DNA of 64,000 bases, taken from assembly GCF_013359935.1 (NCBI RefSeq), contig NZ_JABMCB010000160.1, forward strand, positions 62,001 through 126,000. The letters are read 5' to 3'. Both the position numbers and the translations under genes were made by a program. The notes under the pieces were generated by a model that was not told the origin of the DNA, searched no databases, and saw nothing but the letters and a program-made list of their open reading frames with translations. This document shows, in pieces, positions 16,850-25,480 of this stretch (positions are counted from its first letter, which is position 1; the number at the start of each line of letters is the position of its first letter). This DNA is from Paenibacillus xylanilyticus. Its GTDB lineage: Bacteria > Bacillota > Bacilli > Paenibacillales > Paenibacillaceae.

Positions 16850-17977
16850 ATGCGGTTTGAGCAATTACCGACACCATGCTTTGTTGTTGACGAAGGGCTT
16901 ATCGAGAGAAATGTGAAAATCCTAAACGGTGTCATGCAGCGGACAGGTGCCAAAATTGTTTTGGCCCAAAAAGCATTTTCCATGACAGCGATGTACCCGC
17001 TTATCGGACAGTATCTGAGCGGTGCAACGGCAAGCGGGCTGTATGAAGCCCGCCTGGGCCATGAGGAAATGGGCAAAGAGAATCATGTCTTTGCACCAGC
17101 CTACCGCGAAGACGAGATCGATGAAATCATTTCGATCTGTGATCACATTATTTTTAATTCATTTTCCCAACTGGCAAAATTCAAGGATAAGGCGCTCCAG
17201 GCTGGCCGAAAAGTAGGTCTGCGCATTAACCCTGAATGTTCAACCCAGGAGGGACACGAGATCTACGATCCGTGCTCTCCGGGTTCGCGTTTCGGTGCGA
17301 AACAAGAGGATTTCCGTGCAGAGCTGCTGGAAGGTGTCTCCGGACTGCATTTCCATACGTTGTGCCAGCAAAATTCAGACGATCTGGAAACAACACTGAA
17401 CGCGGTAGAAGAGAAGTTCGGACAATGGCTGCCTCAAATGGAATGGATCAACTTCGGCGGTGGTCACCACATTACGCGTGAAGATTATGATATTCCAAGA
17501 CTGGAAGCATGCATTAAACGCATGCAGGACAAATATGGACTGGAAGTATACCTGGAACCGGGAGAAGCTGTTGCGCTGAACGCAGGTTATCTGGTGACCT
17601 CCGTGCTGGATTTCCATAAAAACGGCATGGACATTGCCATTTTGGATACCTCAGCTACTTGCCACATGCCAGACGTGCTGGAAATGCCGTATCGTCCGCC
17701 GCTGGTAGGCTCAGGAGAAGTAGGGGAGAAACCGCATCTGTACCGTCTTGGAGGGCAAACATGTCTGTCTGGTGATGTTATTGGAGATTATTCTTTTGAT
17801 CAGCCTTTGAAAGAGGGCGACCGTCTGGTCTTTGAAGATATGGCGATCTATTCCATGGTCAAAACGAATACGTTTAATGGCATGCCGCTGCCAGCTATTG
17901 CTGTAAAAAGAAAAGACGGCGATTGTGAAGTCGTTCGGGAATTCGGATATCAGGATTTCAAAATGAGACTGGCATAG
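16850..17977 (+). CDS. nspC: Carboxynorspermidine decarboxylase
   Basis: 375 residues of the alanine-racemase-fold, PLP-dependent decarboxylases. The PLP lysine lies in IVLAQKAFSM (about residue 41). GGGHHITRED and EPGEAVALNAG are cofactor-phosphate loops, and TSATCHMPDVLEMPYRP is the signature of NspC. It converts carboxy(nor)spermidine to spermidine or norspermidine. The ATG follows the upstream stop after a single base, so translation is coupled; GGAG lies 14-18 nt upstream. With its partner it forms the alternative spermidine pathway that does not need S-adenosylmethionine decarboxylase. Confidence 0.95.
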   Translation: MRFEQLPTPCFVVDEGLIERNVKILNGVMQRTGAKIVLAQKAFSMTAMYPLIGQYLSGATASGLYEARLGHEEMGKENHVFAPAYREDEIDEIISICDHIIFNSFSQLAKFKDKALQAGRKVGLRINPECSTQEGHEIYDPCSPGSRFGAKQEDFRAELLEGVSGLHFHTLCQQNSDDLETTLNAVEEKFGQWLPQMEWINFGGGHHITREDYDIPRLEACIKRMQDKYGLEVYLEPGEAVALNAGYLVTSVLDFHKNGMDIAILDTSATCHMPDVLEMPYRPPLVGSGEVGEKPHLYRLGGQTCLSGDVIGDYSFDQPLKEGDRLVFEDMAIYSMVKTNTFNGMPLPAIAVKRKDGDCEVVREFGYQDFKMRLA

Positions 17978-18004
17978 TTGGTCATAATATATATGAATTA
18001 ATAT

Positions 18005-18039
18005 AAAACCGGATTCCGCTAATAGGAATCCGGTTTTTA
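18005..18039 (+). terminator. Intrinsic terminator of the carboxynorspermidine operon
   Basis: AAAACCGGATTCC and GGAATCCGGTTTT form a 13-bp stem around GCTAATA, followed by further T. The stem also offers a U-tract to the convergent gene. Confidence 0.9.
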
Positions 18040-18066
18040 TGTGTATCTTCAGGTGCTGTTCTGAAT

Positions 18067-18945
18067 TTAGAGTGAGTTATAGTCTCGAATTATAACATCG
18101 AGAACACGTTTTCCCCAGTTCGATGACTCTGTATCCGGTTCATTCCAGGCATAGGTGATAAGCGCTTTCCACAAAGCCCAGCCACGTGCACGGTTTATCA
18201 TATCTGGGTCAGCATTCATCCGACCGAGGAAAATATCTCTACTTTTATCATCAAAAAAATTCCATGCCATTACCAAATCACTTGAAGGATCCCCGACGCC
18301 CATCGTTCCAAAATCAACCACGCCGGACAAGCGCCCGTCTTGCACGAGCAGATTGCCTACTGCAATGTCACCATGTACCCATAGCGGTTTCGATTCATAC
18401 CTTGTGGCAAGGGCAAGATTCCATATTTCCAGTAACAGCTGTTGATCATATTGGCCCGATAAACCGTCAATGACAGATCGGGTTTCCGAGTCGTAAACCG
18501 CTAAGTTTCCTCCGCGATGAAAGTTTTGAATGCCTGCTGGTATCCCTTTGCTTGCATCGATCGCTTCTAATTCTTTCAGAAAATTTGCAAGATCCTCAGC
18601 AAATGTGTTCAGATTAACGATATTATCATATGTGACAGTCTCACCTTCAATCCACCGGTTGATGGACCAGGGAAGGGGATATTCCTCCGTAGGTTTGCCT
18701 TCTGCAACAGGGGCCGGGATTGGCAAGGATAGTAAAGGCTTGAAAACAGGAAGCCATGTCATCTCTTTCTTCACCGCAGAGGCGTAACGTTCATGACTCG
18801 GCAAGCGAATAGTCATATCGTTTCCCAGTCGATAAGTACGGTTATCATGTCCGCTTTTTTCTACGGGTGCGATCGGCAATTCCTTCCACTTGGGAAATTG
18901 GCTATGGATTAATTGACGTACCAGTTCAGTAGTTATTTCAATCAT
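18067..18945 (-). CDS. Aminoglycoside phosphotransferase-family kinase
   Basis: 292 residues of the APH/choline-kinase fold. The catalytic loop is WVHGDIAVGNLLV (HGDxxxxN) and the metal-binding loop is VVDFGTMGVGDPSSDL. An N-terminal lobe carries DNRTYRLGNDMTIRLPS. The length and the IPAPVAEG and PWSINRWIEGE motifs match chromosomal APH-like proteins of soil Bacillota, where an antibiotic substrate is rarely shown. A small-molecule kinase activity is likely; resistance is not established. SD GAGGCGAG precedes the ATG. Confidence 0.88.
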   Translation of the reverse strand: MIEITTELVRQLIHSQFPKWKELPIAPVEKSGHDNRTYRLGNDMTIRLPSHERYASAVKKEMTWLPVFKPLLSLPIPAPVAEGKPTEEYPLPWSINRWIEGETVTYDNIVNLNTFAEDLANFLKELEAIDASKGIPAGIQNFHRGGNLAVYDSETRSVIDGLSGQYDQQLLLEIWNLALATRYESKPLWVHGDIAVGNLLVQDGRLSGVVDFGTMGVGDPSSDLVMAWNFFDDKSRDIFLGRMNADPDMINRARGWALWKALITYAWNEPDTESSNWGKRVLDVIIRDYNSL

Positions 18946-19043
18946 TTCACTCGCCTCATTTTTTTGAAGTTGATTTCAGCTTTATTTTACTGCCAATTCT
19001 ATTATTATTCCTTATTTTCTCTAAATATCATGTTGCGAAGGAA

Positions 19044-19940
19044 TTAACTTTTCGTATTCTCATTCCAAAATTGACGGTATTCTTTAGGCGTTCGTTGATG
19101 ATGCTTTTTAAAAGACTGAATAAAGTGATTTACATGATTAAAACCCACACGGTGGGCTATTTCGGTTATGGAATAATCTGTTGCACGTAATAACTCAGCG
19201 CTTTTCTTGATACGGTACTTAATTAAGTAGTCGTAAGGTGTCATATGAATGGTTTTTTTGAAACTTCGGCTGCATTCCGAAACACTGAGATGTGCTGCAT
19301 CAGCTATCTCCAGCAATGTAATCGGATTAGAGTAGTACTGGTGGATGAAACTAAGCATGAGCTGAAGTCTTTCCTGTTGCAGCTTCATGGATTGAGGTAC
19401 ATCCTCAGAAGAAAGAGAAATATTAGAGATTAAAATTAACCACAGTTGTACGGTTTTTATAGAAACTTCGTACTCCCATCCCCATTTCTTTGTCATATCG
19501 AATCTTGATTTCATATCCCAAAGCATTTCAAGTATGTGACGTTCCCATTCTGCTTCTCCCTTGATTTCGAGTGATACTAAGGAAGAGTTTGTATAAGGGA
19601 GTACATAATTTTGTTCCATGGCACTATCTGCGTAGAAAGCCAACAGCTTCTCGGGAAAATTAAAACTCACATATTGACCATGATGTGTCAGTTTCGTAGT
19701 AACATGCAGGATGCCCTTATTATTCAGAATAGCTTGGCCTGTTTCTAATTCATGATTGATCCCATTGACTTGTATCACTAGTTTTCCTTGCGTGACTAAC
19801 GTGATCTGTAATTCTTCATGCCAATGCAGATCGTTAAAGCCTCTACCTGCAGGAATACTTTCATGGATCGTATGCGTGTACATGATGTATGGAAATGAAA
19901 CATCCGGATATACAATGGTCTCATGCAATGGTTTTCCCAT
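19044..19940 (-). CDS. AraC-family regulator with cupin sensor
   Basis: 298 residues. N-terminal cupin with LHWHEELQITLVTQGK; C-terminal double HTH with ITLLEIADAAHLSVSECSR and SITEIAHRVGFNHVNHF, ending in RTPKEYRQFW. It is divergent from the EamA transporter at 20095, whose expression it may control. SD GAGGAAA precedes the ATG. Confidence 0.9.
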   Translation of the reverse strand: MGKPLHETIVYPDVSFPYIMYTHTIHESIPAGRGFNDLHWHEELQITLVTQGKLVIQVNGINHELETGQAILNNKGILHVTTKLTHHGQYVSFNFPEKLLAFYADSAMEQNYVLPYTNSSLVSLEIKGEAEWERHILEMLWDMKSRFDMTKKWGWEYEVSIKTVQLWLILISNISLSSEDVPQSMKLQQERLQLMLSFIHQYYSNPITLLEIADAAHLSVSECSRSFKKTIHMTPYDYLIKYRIKKSAELLRATDYSITEIAHRVGFNHVNHFIQSFKKHHQRTPKEYRQFWNENTKS

Positions 19941-20094
19941 AGTGATTTCCTCTCTAATGGCGATATTTCTATATTATATAAAGATATAATTACACAATTA
20001 AAACTTTAATGGTGATATTATTATATCAGTTATTCGCTTTATCACTACAATCCTGTGCACAGACGATTGGATAAAACATCTTGGAGGCGTACAT

Positions 20095-21006
20095 GTGAAA
20101 TTAAATCAATCGTCATTACCGTTTCATCCCTATGTACTACTGTTAATCAGCATATTGTCTGTTTCAATCTCGTCCATTATGATAAAATCCTCAGATACTC
20201 CAACGTCTGTGGCTGGGATGTACAGATTGTATATTTCCGTAATAATTATGCTTCCATTTGTACCTTGGAAAACCCTCCATACAACAGGAATGAACAAAAA
20301 AGATTGGGGTACCGTTTTGTTAGCAGGTCTGTTTCTCGGATTACATTTCTTGTTTTGGATGGAATCGTTGGTATATACCTCGGTTGCGAGCTCAATGGTC
20401 ATCCTATCTTTACAGCCTTTGTTCGTAATGGTGGGTTCATATTTTTTGTTTAGAGAACGCATCACCACATTGACAATGGTTTGTTTGATTGGTGCTCTTC
20501 TAGGTTCACTGATTATAGCTTGGGGAGACATTGGGGTTTCTCGGAGGGCATTAATAGGTGATGGATTATCTTTAATGGGAACAATCTTGGTTTCAGCATA
20601 TATGCTGGCAGGACAAAAAGTAAGTCGCAAAATAGACACCAATCTATACAGCGTTATTGTTTTTTTTCTAGGTGGAAGCGTCATGCTGGGCTACTGTTTG
20701 TTCCATGATATCACTTTGGTAAACTATGATTCTTCGGATTGGACGTATTTCTTATTGCTTGCAGTAATTCCGACTATTTTTGGACAGTATATTTTTAATC
20801 TGTTGTTAACATCTATAGGTGCAACGACTGTTTCGGTAGGAATAATTGGAGAGCCGGTTTTAGCAATAATTCTTGCCTATCTATTTTTGGGAGAGAGCAT
20901 CTCAACATTTCAATGTATAGGTGGATCGTTAACACTACTGGGTATGGGGATGTATTTTTGGATGCAGTCCTTTGACGGTTCAGTGGCTAAATATAAAGTC
21001 GATTAA
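20095..21006 (+). CDS. EamA-family (DMT) transporter
   Basis: 303 residues with about ten membrane segments in two EamA repeats (first about 15-140, second about 160-292). The repeat ends carry ASSMVILSLQPLFVMVGSYF and TTVSVGIIGEPVLAIILAYL. Members export amino acids or other metabolites. The start is GTG, with GGAGG 7 nt before. It is divergent from an AraC regulator and 42 bp upstream of csaA, with no terminator between, so the two may be co-transcribed. Confidence 0.9.
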   Translation: MKLNQSSLPFHPYVLLLISILSVSISSIMIKSSDTPTSVAGMYRLYISVIIMLPFVPWKTLHTTGMNKKDWGTVLLAGLFLGLHFLFWMESLVYTSVASSMVILSLQPLFVMVGSYFLFRERITTLTMVCLIGALLGSLIIAWGDIGVSRRALIGDGLSLMGTILVSAYMLAGQKVSRKIDTNLYSVIVFFLGGSVMLGYCLFHDITLVNYDSSDWTYFLLLAVIPTIFGQYIFNLLLTSIGATTVSVGIIGEPVLAIILAYLFLGESISTFQCIGGSLTLLGMGMYFWMQSFDGSVAKYKVD

Positions 21007-21048
21007 TTCGTAATTTTAATAAAAGACAAATGATGAGGAGAAGTATAC

Positions 21049-21381
21049 ATGGCAACCATTGATGATTTTTTAAAGCTGGACATCCGAATTGGAACGATTA
21101 TTCACGCTGAGTTCTTTGCGGAAGCAAAGGTGCCTGCAATCAAGCTTGAGATTGATTTTGGAGAAGAGGTTGGAATCAAAAAATCGAGCGCGCAAATTAC
21201 CAAAAGATATACGGCTGAGGATATCGTAGGGAAACAAGTCATCGGGGTAGTGAACTTTCCTCCACGCCGGATCGCAGGATTCAAGTCTGAGGTGCTCGTT
21301 TTAGGTGGAGTACCCGAAAAGGGAGACGTCGTTCTGTTACAACCGGATATTGAACTACCTGCAGGGACACCTATTGCGTAG
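21049..21381 (+). CDS. csaA: CsaA, secretion chaperone-like tRNA-binding protein
   Basis: 110 residues forming one OB-fold of the EMAP-II/tRNA-binding type ([35 protein letters not shown]). Length and motifs match B. subtilis CsaA, a homodimer that binds SecA and preproteins and is proposed to assist export. SD GAGGAGAAG precedes the ATG. Confidence 0.93.
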   Translation: MATIDDFLKLDIRIGTIIHAEFFAEAKVPAIKLEIDFGEEVGIKKSSAQITKRYTAEDIVGKQVIGVVNFPPRRIAGFKSEVLVLGGVPEKGDVVLLQPDIELPAGTPIA

Positions 21382-21444
21382 AGATTGCGACTTCGTATCT
21401 TTTAACATTTTAAATAAGCAAATTCATAGACTGCTAAAATAATC

Positions 21445-21495
21445 AAAGGCTATTTCCGGACATGTTCATCTGTCTTGTGAAATGGCCTTTTGTTT
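21445..21495 (+). terminator. Intrinsic terminator after csaA
   Basis: AAAGGCTATTTC pairs with GAAATGGCCTTT across a longer loop, followed by TTTGTTTG. Confidence 0.75.
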
Positions 21496-21609
21496 GTATC
21501 TTGTGTCCATATAAGTTAAAGGAAGATCTTTATCATTTTGTCATTTTAGAAGAGTAAGGATCATATGATGTGGAAATAAACCGGACAAGCGAGTAGGAGT
21601 GAAGAAGAG

Positions 21610-22245
21610 TTGAGTGTTCAACTTCTGATCAGTTATATTTTCCTTGGTTTGACGCTTGCTGCTCCCATTGGGCCCGTGAATTCAGCACGATTGGACAAGG
21701 GTATCAAAAATGGATTTTGGCATGCCTGGATGGTCGGTGCAGGTTCAATGATTGCGGATGCCGCATTTATGCTCTTGATTTATTTGGGTTTGGTTCAATT
21801 CCTCAATATCCCCATGGTTCAAATTCTCCTCTGGCTTGTTGGCGGGTTCACACTGACCTATACCGGAATCGAAAGTATCTTGCAGATTAACAAACTAAAG
21901 CTGCATTCGTCCAAAAACCGTAAGGATTCCCTCATCCACTGCTTTATGCTTGGCTTTTTCATGTCCATTACGAGTCCGATGTCCATCATTTTCTGGCTGG
22001 GGATTTACGGCTCCATTCTGGCCAAAACGGCAGTCTCTTTTGGGACGAGTCATTTGCTGATCTACAGCAGCATGATCTTTATCGGACTGACGCTCTGGGA
22101 TGTGCTGGTGGCGGGTTTGACCACAGGTATGAGGCGTTATCTCAATCAAAAGAGTCTCGCCATAATTTCCGTTGTATCCGGGTTGTCTCTCGTTGGATTC
22201 GGGGTATACTTTGCTCTGCAGGGGCTGCGAGCCATATTTTCGTAG
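21610..22245 (+). CDS. LysE/RhtB-family amino acid exporter
   Basis: 211 residues with about six membrane segments. The first helix carries the family motif LAAPIGPVNSARLDKGIKNG, followed by WMVGAGSMIADAAFM. LysE/RhtB proteins export amino acids such as lysine, threonine or homoserine. The start is TTG with GTAGGAGTG upstream. The substrate is not identifiable. Confidence 0.88.
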   Translation: MSVQLLISYIFLGLTLAAPIGPVNSARLDKGIKNGFWHAWMVGAGSMIADAAFMLLIYLGLVQFLNIPMVQILLWLVGGFTLTYTGIESILQINKLKLHSSKNRKDSLIHCFMLGFFMSITSPMSIIFWLGIYGSILAKTAVSFGTSHLLIYSSMIFIGLTLWDVLVAGLTTGMRRYLNQKSLAIISVVSGLSLVGFGVYFALQGLRAIFS

Positions 22246-22332
22246 ATGCTGGGCATACACCCAAATGCATCGATTCTGTACTGGGACAACGCGACACATG
22301 CCCATTAGGCACATAGACTGCTCTCATCAGTT

Positions 22333-22348
22333 ATGCAGAACACTGCAT
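22333..22348. repeat. Short perfect hairpin upstream of asnA
   Basis: ATGCAG-AACA-CTGCAT lies about 32 bp before the asnA start. There is no T-run, so it is not a terminator. It may be an operator or a leader hairpin. Confidence 0.3.
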
Positions 22349-22379
22349 GAAAATCAAACTGAAGGGATGATGTACCTAA

Positions 22380-23393
22380 ATGCTGCGAACGATTGTTGTA
22401 CCAAGCGAGTATAAACCGATGCTGAATCTCAGGGAAACTGCCGAGGCGATACATTTTTCAAGAAAAACATTTCAGGAGAAATTGGAGCAGCACTTAAACC
22501 TCATGCAGATACCCTCACCGGTTCTTTTGCAGGAAGGTACAGGAATCAATGATAACTTGAATGGTGTGGAGCGAATGGTCTCTTTCGATGCACTGGATAT
22601 GGAAGAGGGGCAGGTTGAAGTCGTTCAATCGCTAGCCAAGTGGAAACGTATCGCTCTGAAAACATATGGGTTCCAAGTGGGAGAAGGATTATATACGGTT
22701 ATGAATGCGATTAGACGCGATGAGTGGATGGATAATCTGCATTCCATTTATGTGGATCAGTGGGATTGGGAAAAAGTGATCGCTGAAGAACAACGTAACC
22801 TGACCACTTTAAAGGAAGAAGTTCATAAGATCTATCGTTCGATACAGGCCACGGAACAGGAATTGTGCAAACAATATTCATGTCTTGAACCTGTTCTTCC
22901 AGCTCAAATATTCTTCATCACTACACAAGAATTAGAATACCAATACCCTGATCTCACTCCAAAACAAAGAGAAAATGAGATTACGCGCCAATACGGTGCC
23001 GTCTTCATTATGCAGGTAGGTGGAGTAATGGAATCCGGAAGTGTTCATGATGGTCGATCCCCTGACTACGATGATTGGACTCTAAACGGAGATATATTGT
23101 TATGGTATCCCGTACTGGAGCAGGCGTTGGAGGTTTCATCCATGGGGATCCGCGTGGATGCCGTTTCTCTCGAAAAGCAGCTTGCTCTGAGCCAAACGAA
23201 AGAACGGGCTGCACTTGATTTTCATCAGTCTGTCTTGAATGGGGAATTGCCATTTACCATCGGAGGCGGCATAGGTCAATCCCGGCTTTGCATGTTTTTG
23301 TTAAGAAAGGCGCATATTGGCGAAGTGCAGGCTTCGGTGTGGAATCAGAGAACCTGGCAGGAGTGCCAGGAGGGAAATATACCTTTGCTATAG
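22380..23393 (+). CDS. asnA: Aspartate-ammonia ligase (asparagine synthetase A)
   Basis: 337 residues. Hallmarks of the class II synthetase-like AsnA fold are all present: LLQEGTGINDNLNGVER, HSIYVDQWDWEKVI, AVFIMQVGG and the C-terminal GGGIGQSRLCMFLLRK (motif 3). It makes asparagine from aspartate and ammonia with ATP, in contrast to glutamine-dependent AsnB. It is a single gene with its own terminator. SD AAGGGATGA precedes the ATG. Confidence 0.96.
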   Translation: MLRTIVVPSEYKPMLNLRETAEAIHFSRKTFQEKLEQHLNLMQIPSPVLLQEGTGINDNLNGVERMVSFDALDMEEGQVEVVQSLAKWKRIALKTYGFQVGEGLYTVMNAIRRDEWMDNLHSIYVDQWDWEKVIAEEQRNLTTLKEEVHKIYRSIQATEQELCKQYSCLEPVLPAQIFFITTQELEYQYPDLTPKQRENEITRQYGAVFIMQVGGVMESGSVHDGRSPDYDDWTLNGDILLWYPVLEQALEVSSMGIRVDAVSLEKQLALSQTKERAALDFHQSVLNGELPFTIGGGIGQSRLCMFLLRKAHIGEVQASVWNQRTWQECQEGNIPLL

Positions 23394-23406
23394 AACAAAA
23401 CCGAGA

Positions 23407-23441
23407 AAAGGATATCCAATGAGGATATCCTTTTTTTTTTG
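23407..23441. terminator. Intrinsic terminator after asnA
   Basis: AAAAGGATATCC and GGATATCCTTTT pair around AATGA, followed by a T10 run. It lies between the convergent asnA and APC genes. Confidence 0.9.
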
Positions 23442-23446
23442 GTTGA

Positions 23447-24817
23447 TTACGTGGAGACCTTATGTTTTTTCCACCATCTCGTCATGATCCAGGTTACCAG
23501 ACCAATAACAACAATCATGATTAGACTTACGAAAAATCCAACCCGGATGTCCGGCTTCACTAGTGTCCCACTAACGGCACCCAATAACAGAACCAAACCT
23601 GTTATACCAAGGATCACATCTCGCATGCGGATCCGGAGGATCTTAAACGCTGCAATAATGATAAAGGACCAGTTATACATCTGCAGAATACCAGCTGCGG
23701 TGGTGATGTACTCGTAGATTTTTCCTGGCAGTAATAGGGCGGTTACGATGGATGCACACAATCCCACGGCGGCTAGCGCAAGGGAAGGCAGGGGGAGCTG
23801 TTTGAAGTTCAACTTGACCTTGAATAACTTGGGAGCGTCCCCGTCTTTGGACATGGTAACCAATAAGTTAACGACAGCAAACAATGAGGCACTCATGGCA
23901 GAAAAACCAGCCAGGATGATGGCCCCGTTGAATACATGTGGAAAAAAGGCCAAATGATACGAAGATAAGGCGGTTACAAACGGACTTTCCTTTTCATTCA
24001 TCTTCGTATATTGCACCATGAATACGGCCAGTCCGATCGATAACATGTACAGGATTGAAAGTCCGGTCAGCATGACTTTTCCCGCTTTGGGGGCATCCTT
24101 TTTATCCTGTAACTGAATGGACATGAGACCGATGGTCTCCACGCCGCCATAGGCGTAAAACGCATAGAGGAGCGAGGACCAGAAGGCTGGGAATTTTCCA
24201 GGGAATACTTCAGCAGCTGAACCAGGAAAGCCCGGTCTTTCATTGCTGCCCCCATGAATCCAGCCAAAGATTGCAGCTGCAGCCAGCAGAATAAACATAA
24301 CGATAGCTGCCGTTTTGACAACGGCTAGAACATTCTCGATTTTGTCAAACCACTGTGTGCCGAGTAATACAACAAAAATGGACAATACCGCATATCCTGC
24401 TGCAAAAACCCAGAGGGGAACATTCGGAAACCAGAATCGGGAGAGAATGGACAAGGCAGTTAATTGGCTTCCCATGATCAAAATTTTGGTACTCCAGTAA
24501 TTCCAGCCGCATCCAAAGCGCGCCCAGCGTCCAAATGCTTTGCCAGCATAATAACAGAACGAGCCTTCCTGAGGATCTGCCGTAGTCATTTTCGCCAGAA
24601 AATGAAACACAATATAGGTGCCCAATGCCGCAATCAAAAAGGACAGCACCATGGAAGGTCCAGTCTGTTTAATACCGATACCCGAACCAAGAAAATATCC
24701 GGTTCCAATCGTACATCCGATGCCAAGCAGGGAAAGCTGCCACCATTTTAACTCTCCCTTTCCCTTCCCTTCAGACGATGAGGAAGCGTCTTGTGCAGTG
24801 CAACTTAAATCGGTCAA
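23447..24817 (-). CDS. Amino acid permease, APC superfamily
   Basis: 456 residues with about twelve membrane helices. The first helix shows GIGCTIGTGYFLGSGIGIKQ, the G-rich broken helix of amino-acid/proton symporters (AAT family); later segments include LLYAFYAYGGVETIGLMS. The start is TTG with GGAGAGG about 10 nt upstream. It is divergent from the first ArsR gene. Substrate unknown. Confidence 0.9.
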   Translation of the reverse strand: MTDLSCTAQDASSSSEGKGKGELKWWQLSLLGIGCTIGTGYFLGSGIGIKQTGPSMVLSFLIAALGTYIVFHFLAKMTTADPQEGSFCYYAGKAFGRWARFGCGWNYWSTKILIMGSQLTALSILSRFWFPNVPLWVFAAGYAVLSIFVVLLGTQWFDKIENVLAVVKTAAIVMFILLAAAAIFGWIHGGSNERPGFPGSAAEVFPGKFPAFWSSLLYAFYAYGGVETIGLMSIQLQDKKDAPKAGKVMLTGLSILYMLSIGLAVFMVQYTKMNEKESPFVTALSSYHLAFFPHVFNGAIILAGFSAMSASLFAVVNLLVTMSKDGDAPKLFKVKLNFKQLPLPSLALAAVGLCASIVTALLLPGKIYEYITTAAGILQMYNWSFIIIAAFKILRIRMRDVILGITGLVLLLGAVSGTLVKPDIRVGFFVSLIMIVVIGLVTWIMTRWWKKHKVST

Positions 24818-24917
24818 TGTAGAACACCTCTCCTTCTCAGATAAGGTGATCCAATAAAGGATAAAATATGCCGTCTTCTGTAACTTTAGTTTTTCGTATC
24901 AAATGGTTCAGGATTCG

Positions 24918-24969
24918 TTGACATGACTCCAAACGGTATCTTACAATCAATACGTCACTAAAAGGTGTC
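24918..24969 (+). promoter_or_regulatory. Promoter with paired operators of ArsR paralogue 1
   Basis: The -35 TTGACA (24918-24923), an 18-bp spacer and -10 TACAAT (24942-24947). Operator A, GACTCCAAACGGTATC (24925-24940), fills the spacer. Operator B, GTCACTAAAAGGTGTC (24954-24969), lies 29 bp downstream. The same layout and motif recur at 49454-49505 before the paralogous ArsR gene. Confidence 0.7.
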
Positions 24970-25064
24970 TAATTTTCGGAAAAGAAAGCATCCGGTGAGA
25001 ACTCAACGTGAAAATGAATGTGTACACTGCATATTCATGGAAATGATATTTAGGAGAGAGTGTT

Positions 25065-25406
25065 GTGAGTGAGAACATCCAATCGCGCGATGTATTTGAC
25101 GCGATTGCAGATCCAACCAGACGACGACTGATTGAGTTATTAGCAGAAGCAGAGGCGGAAGAAGTACCGCTATACGAATTAACAGCACAGTTTGAAATGG
25201 GTCGGACGGCGGTATCCAAGCATCTAACCGTCCTTAAAGAAGCAGATTTGGTGCATGACCGTAAGGTCGGAAGAGAAACGAGATTCAAGTTAAATGCAGC
25301 TCCGCTCCGAGAAATTCAAGATTGGGTCGCTTTTTATAGTAAATTCTGGAGTAACGATATGATGCGCTTAAGCCAACTGTTAGAAGAGGAAAATGAGCCC
25401 AACTGA
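25065..25406 (+). CDS. ArsR-family repressor (SdpR-like), paralogue 1
   Basis: 113 residues: DVFDAIADPTRRRLIELL, then a winged HTH with FEMGRTAVSKHLTVLKEADL and a basic wing. It has no metal-binding cysteines, so it belongs to the SdpR/YczG group usually paired with an SRPBCC or membrane partner. It is about 80% identical by eye to the ArsR at 49663. The GTG start has TAGGAGAGAG upstream. It lies 74 bp before a UvrA-like gene, with no terminator between, so the two probably form an operon under its own repression. Confidence 0.9.
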   Translation: MSENIQSRDVFDAIADPTRRRLIELLAEAEAEEVPLYELTAQFEMGRTAVSKHLTVLKEADLVHDRKVGRETRFKLNAAPLREIQDWVAFYSKFWSNDMMRLSQLLEEENEPN

Positions 25407-25480
25407 ACCGAATTCGCCAATAGCGGTGAACTCGAGTGTTTTTCTGAATGACTAATTAAAAAATCGGAGGGTTTCCAAGC

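Noticed and set aside
22246-22380. Possible T-box leader before asnA
   Set aside because: The leader is only about 130 bases and lacks the T-box sequence and a terminator/antiterminator pair.
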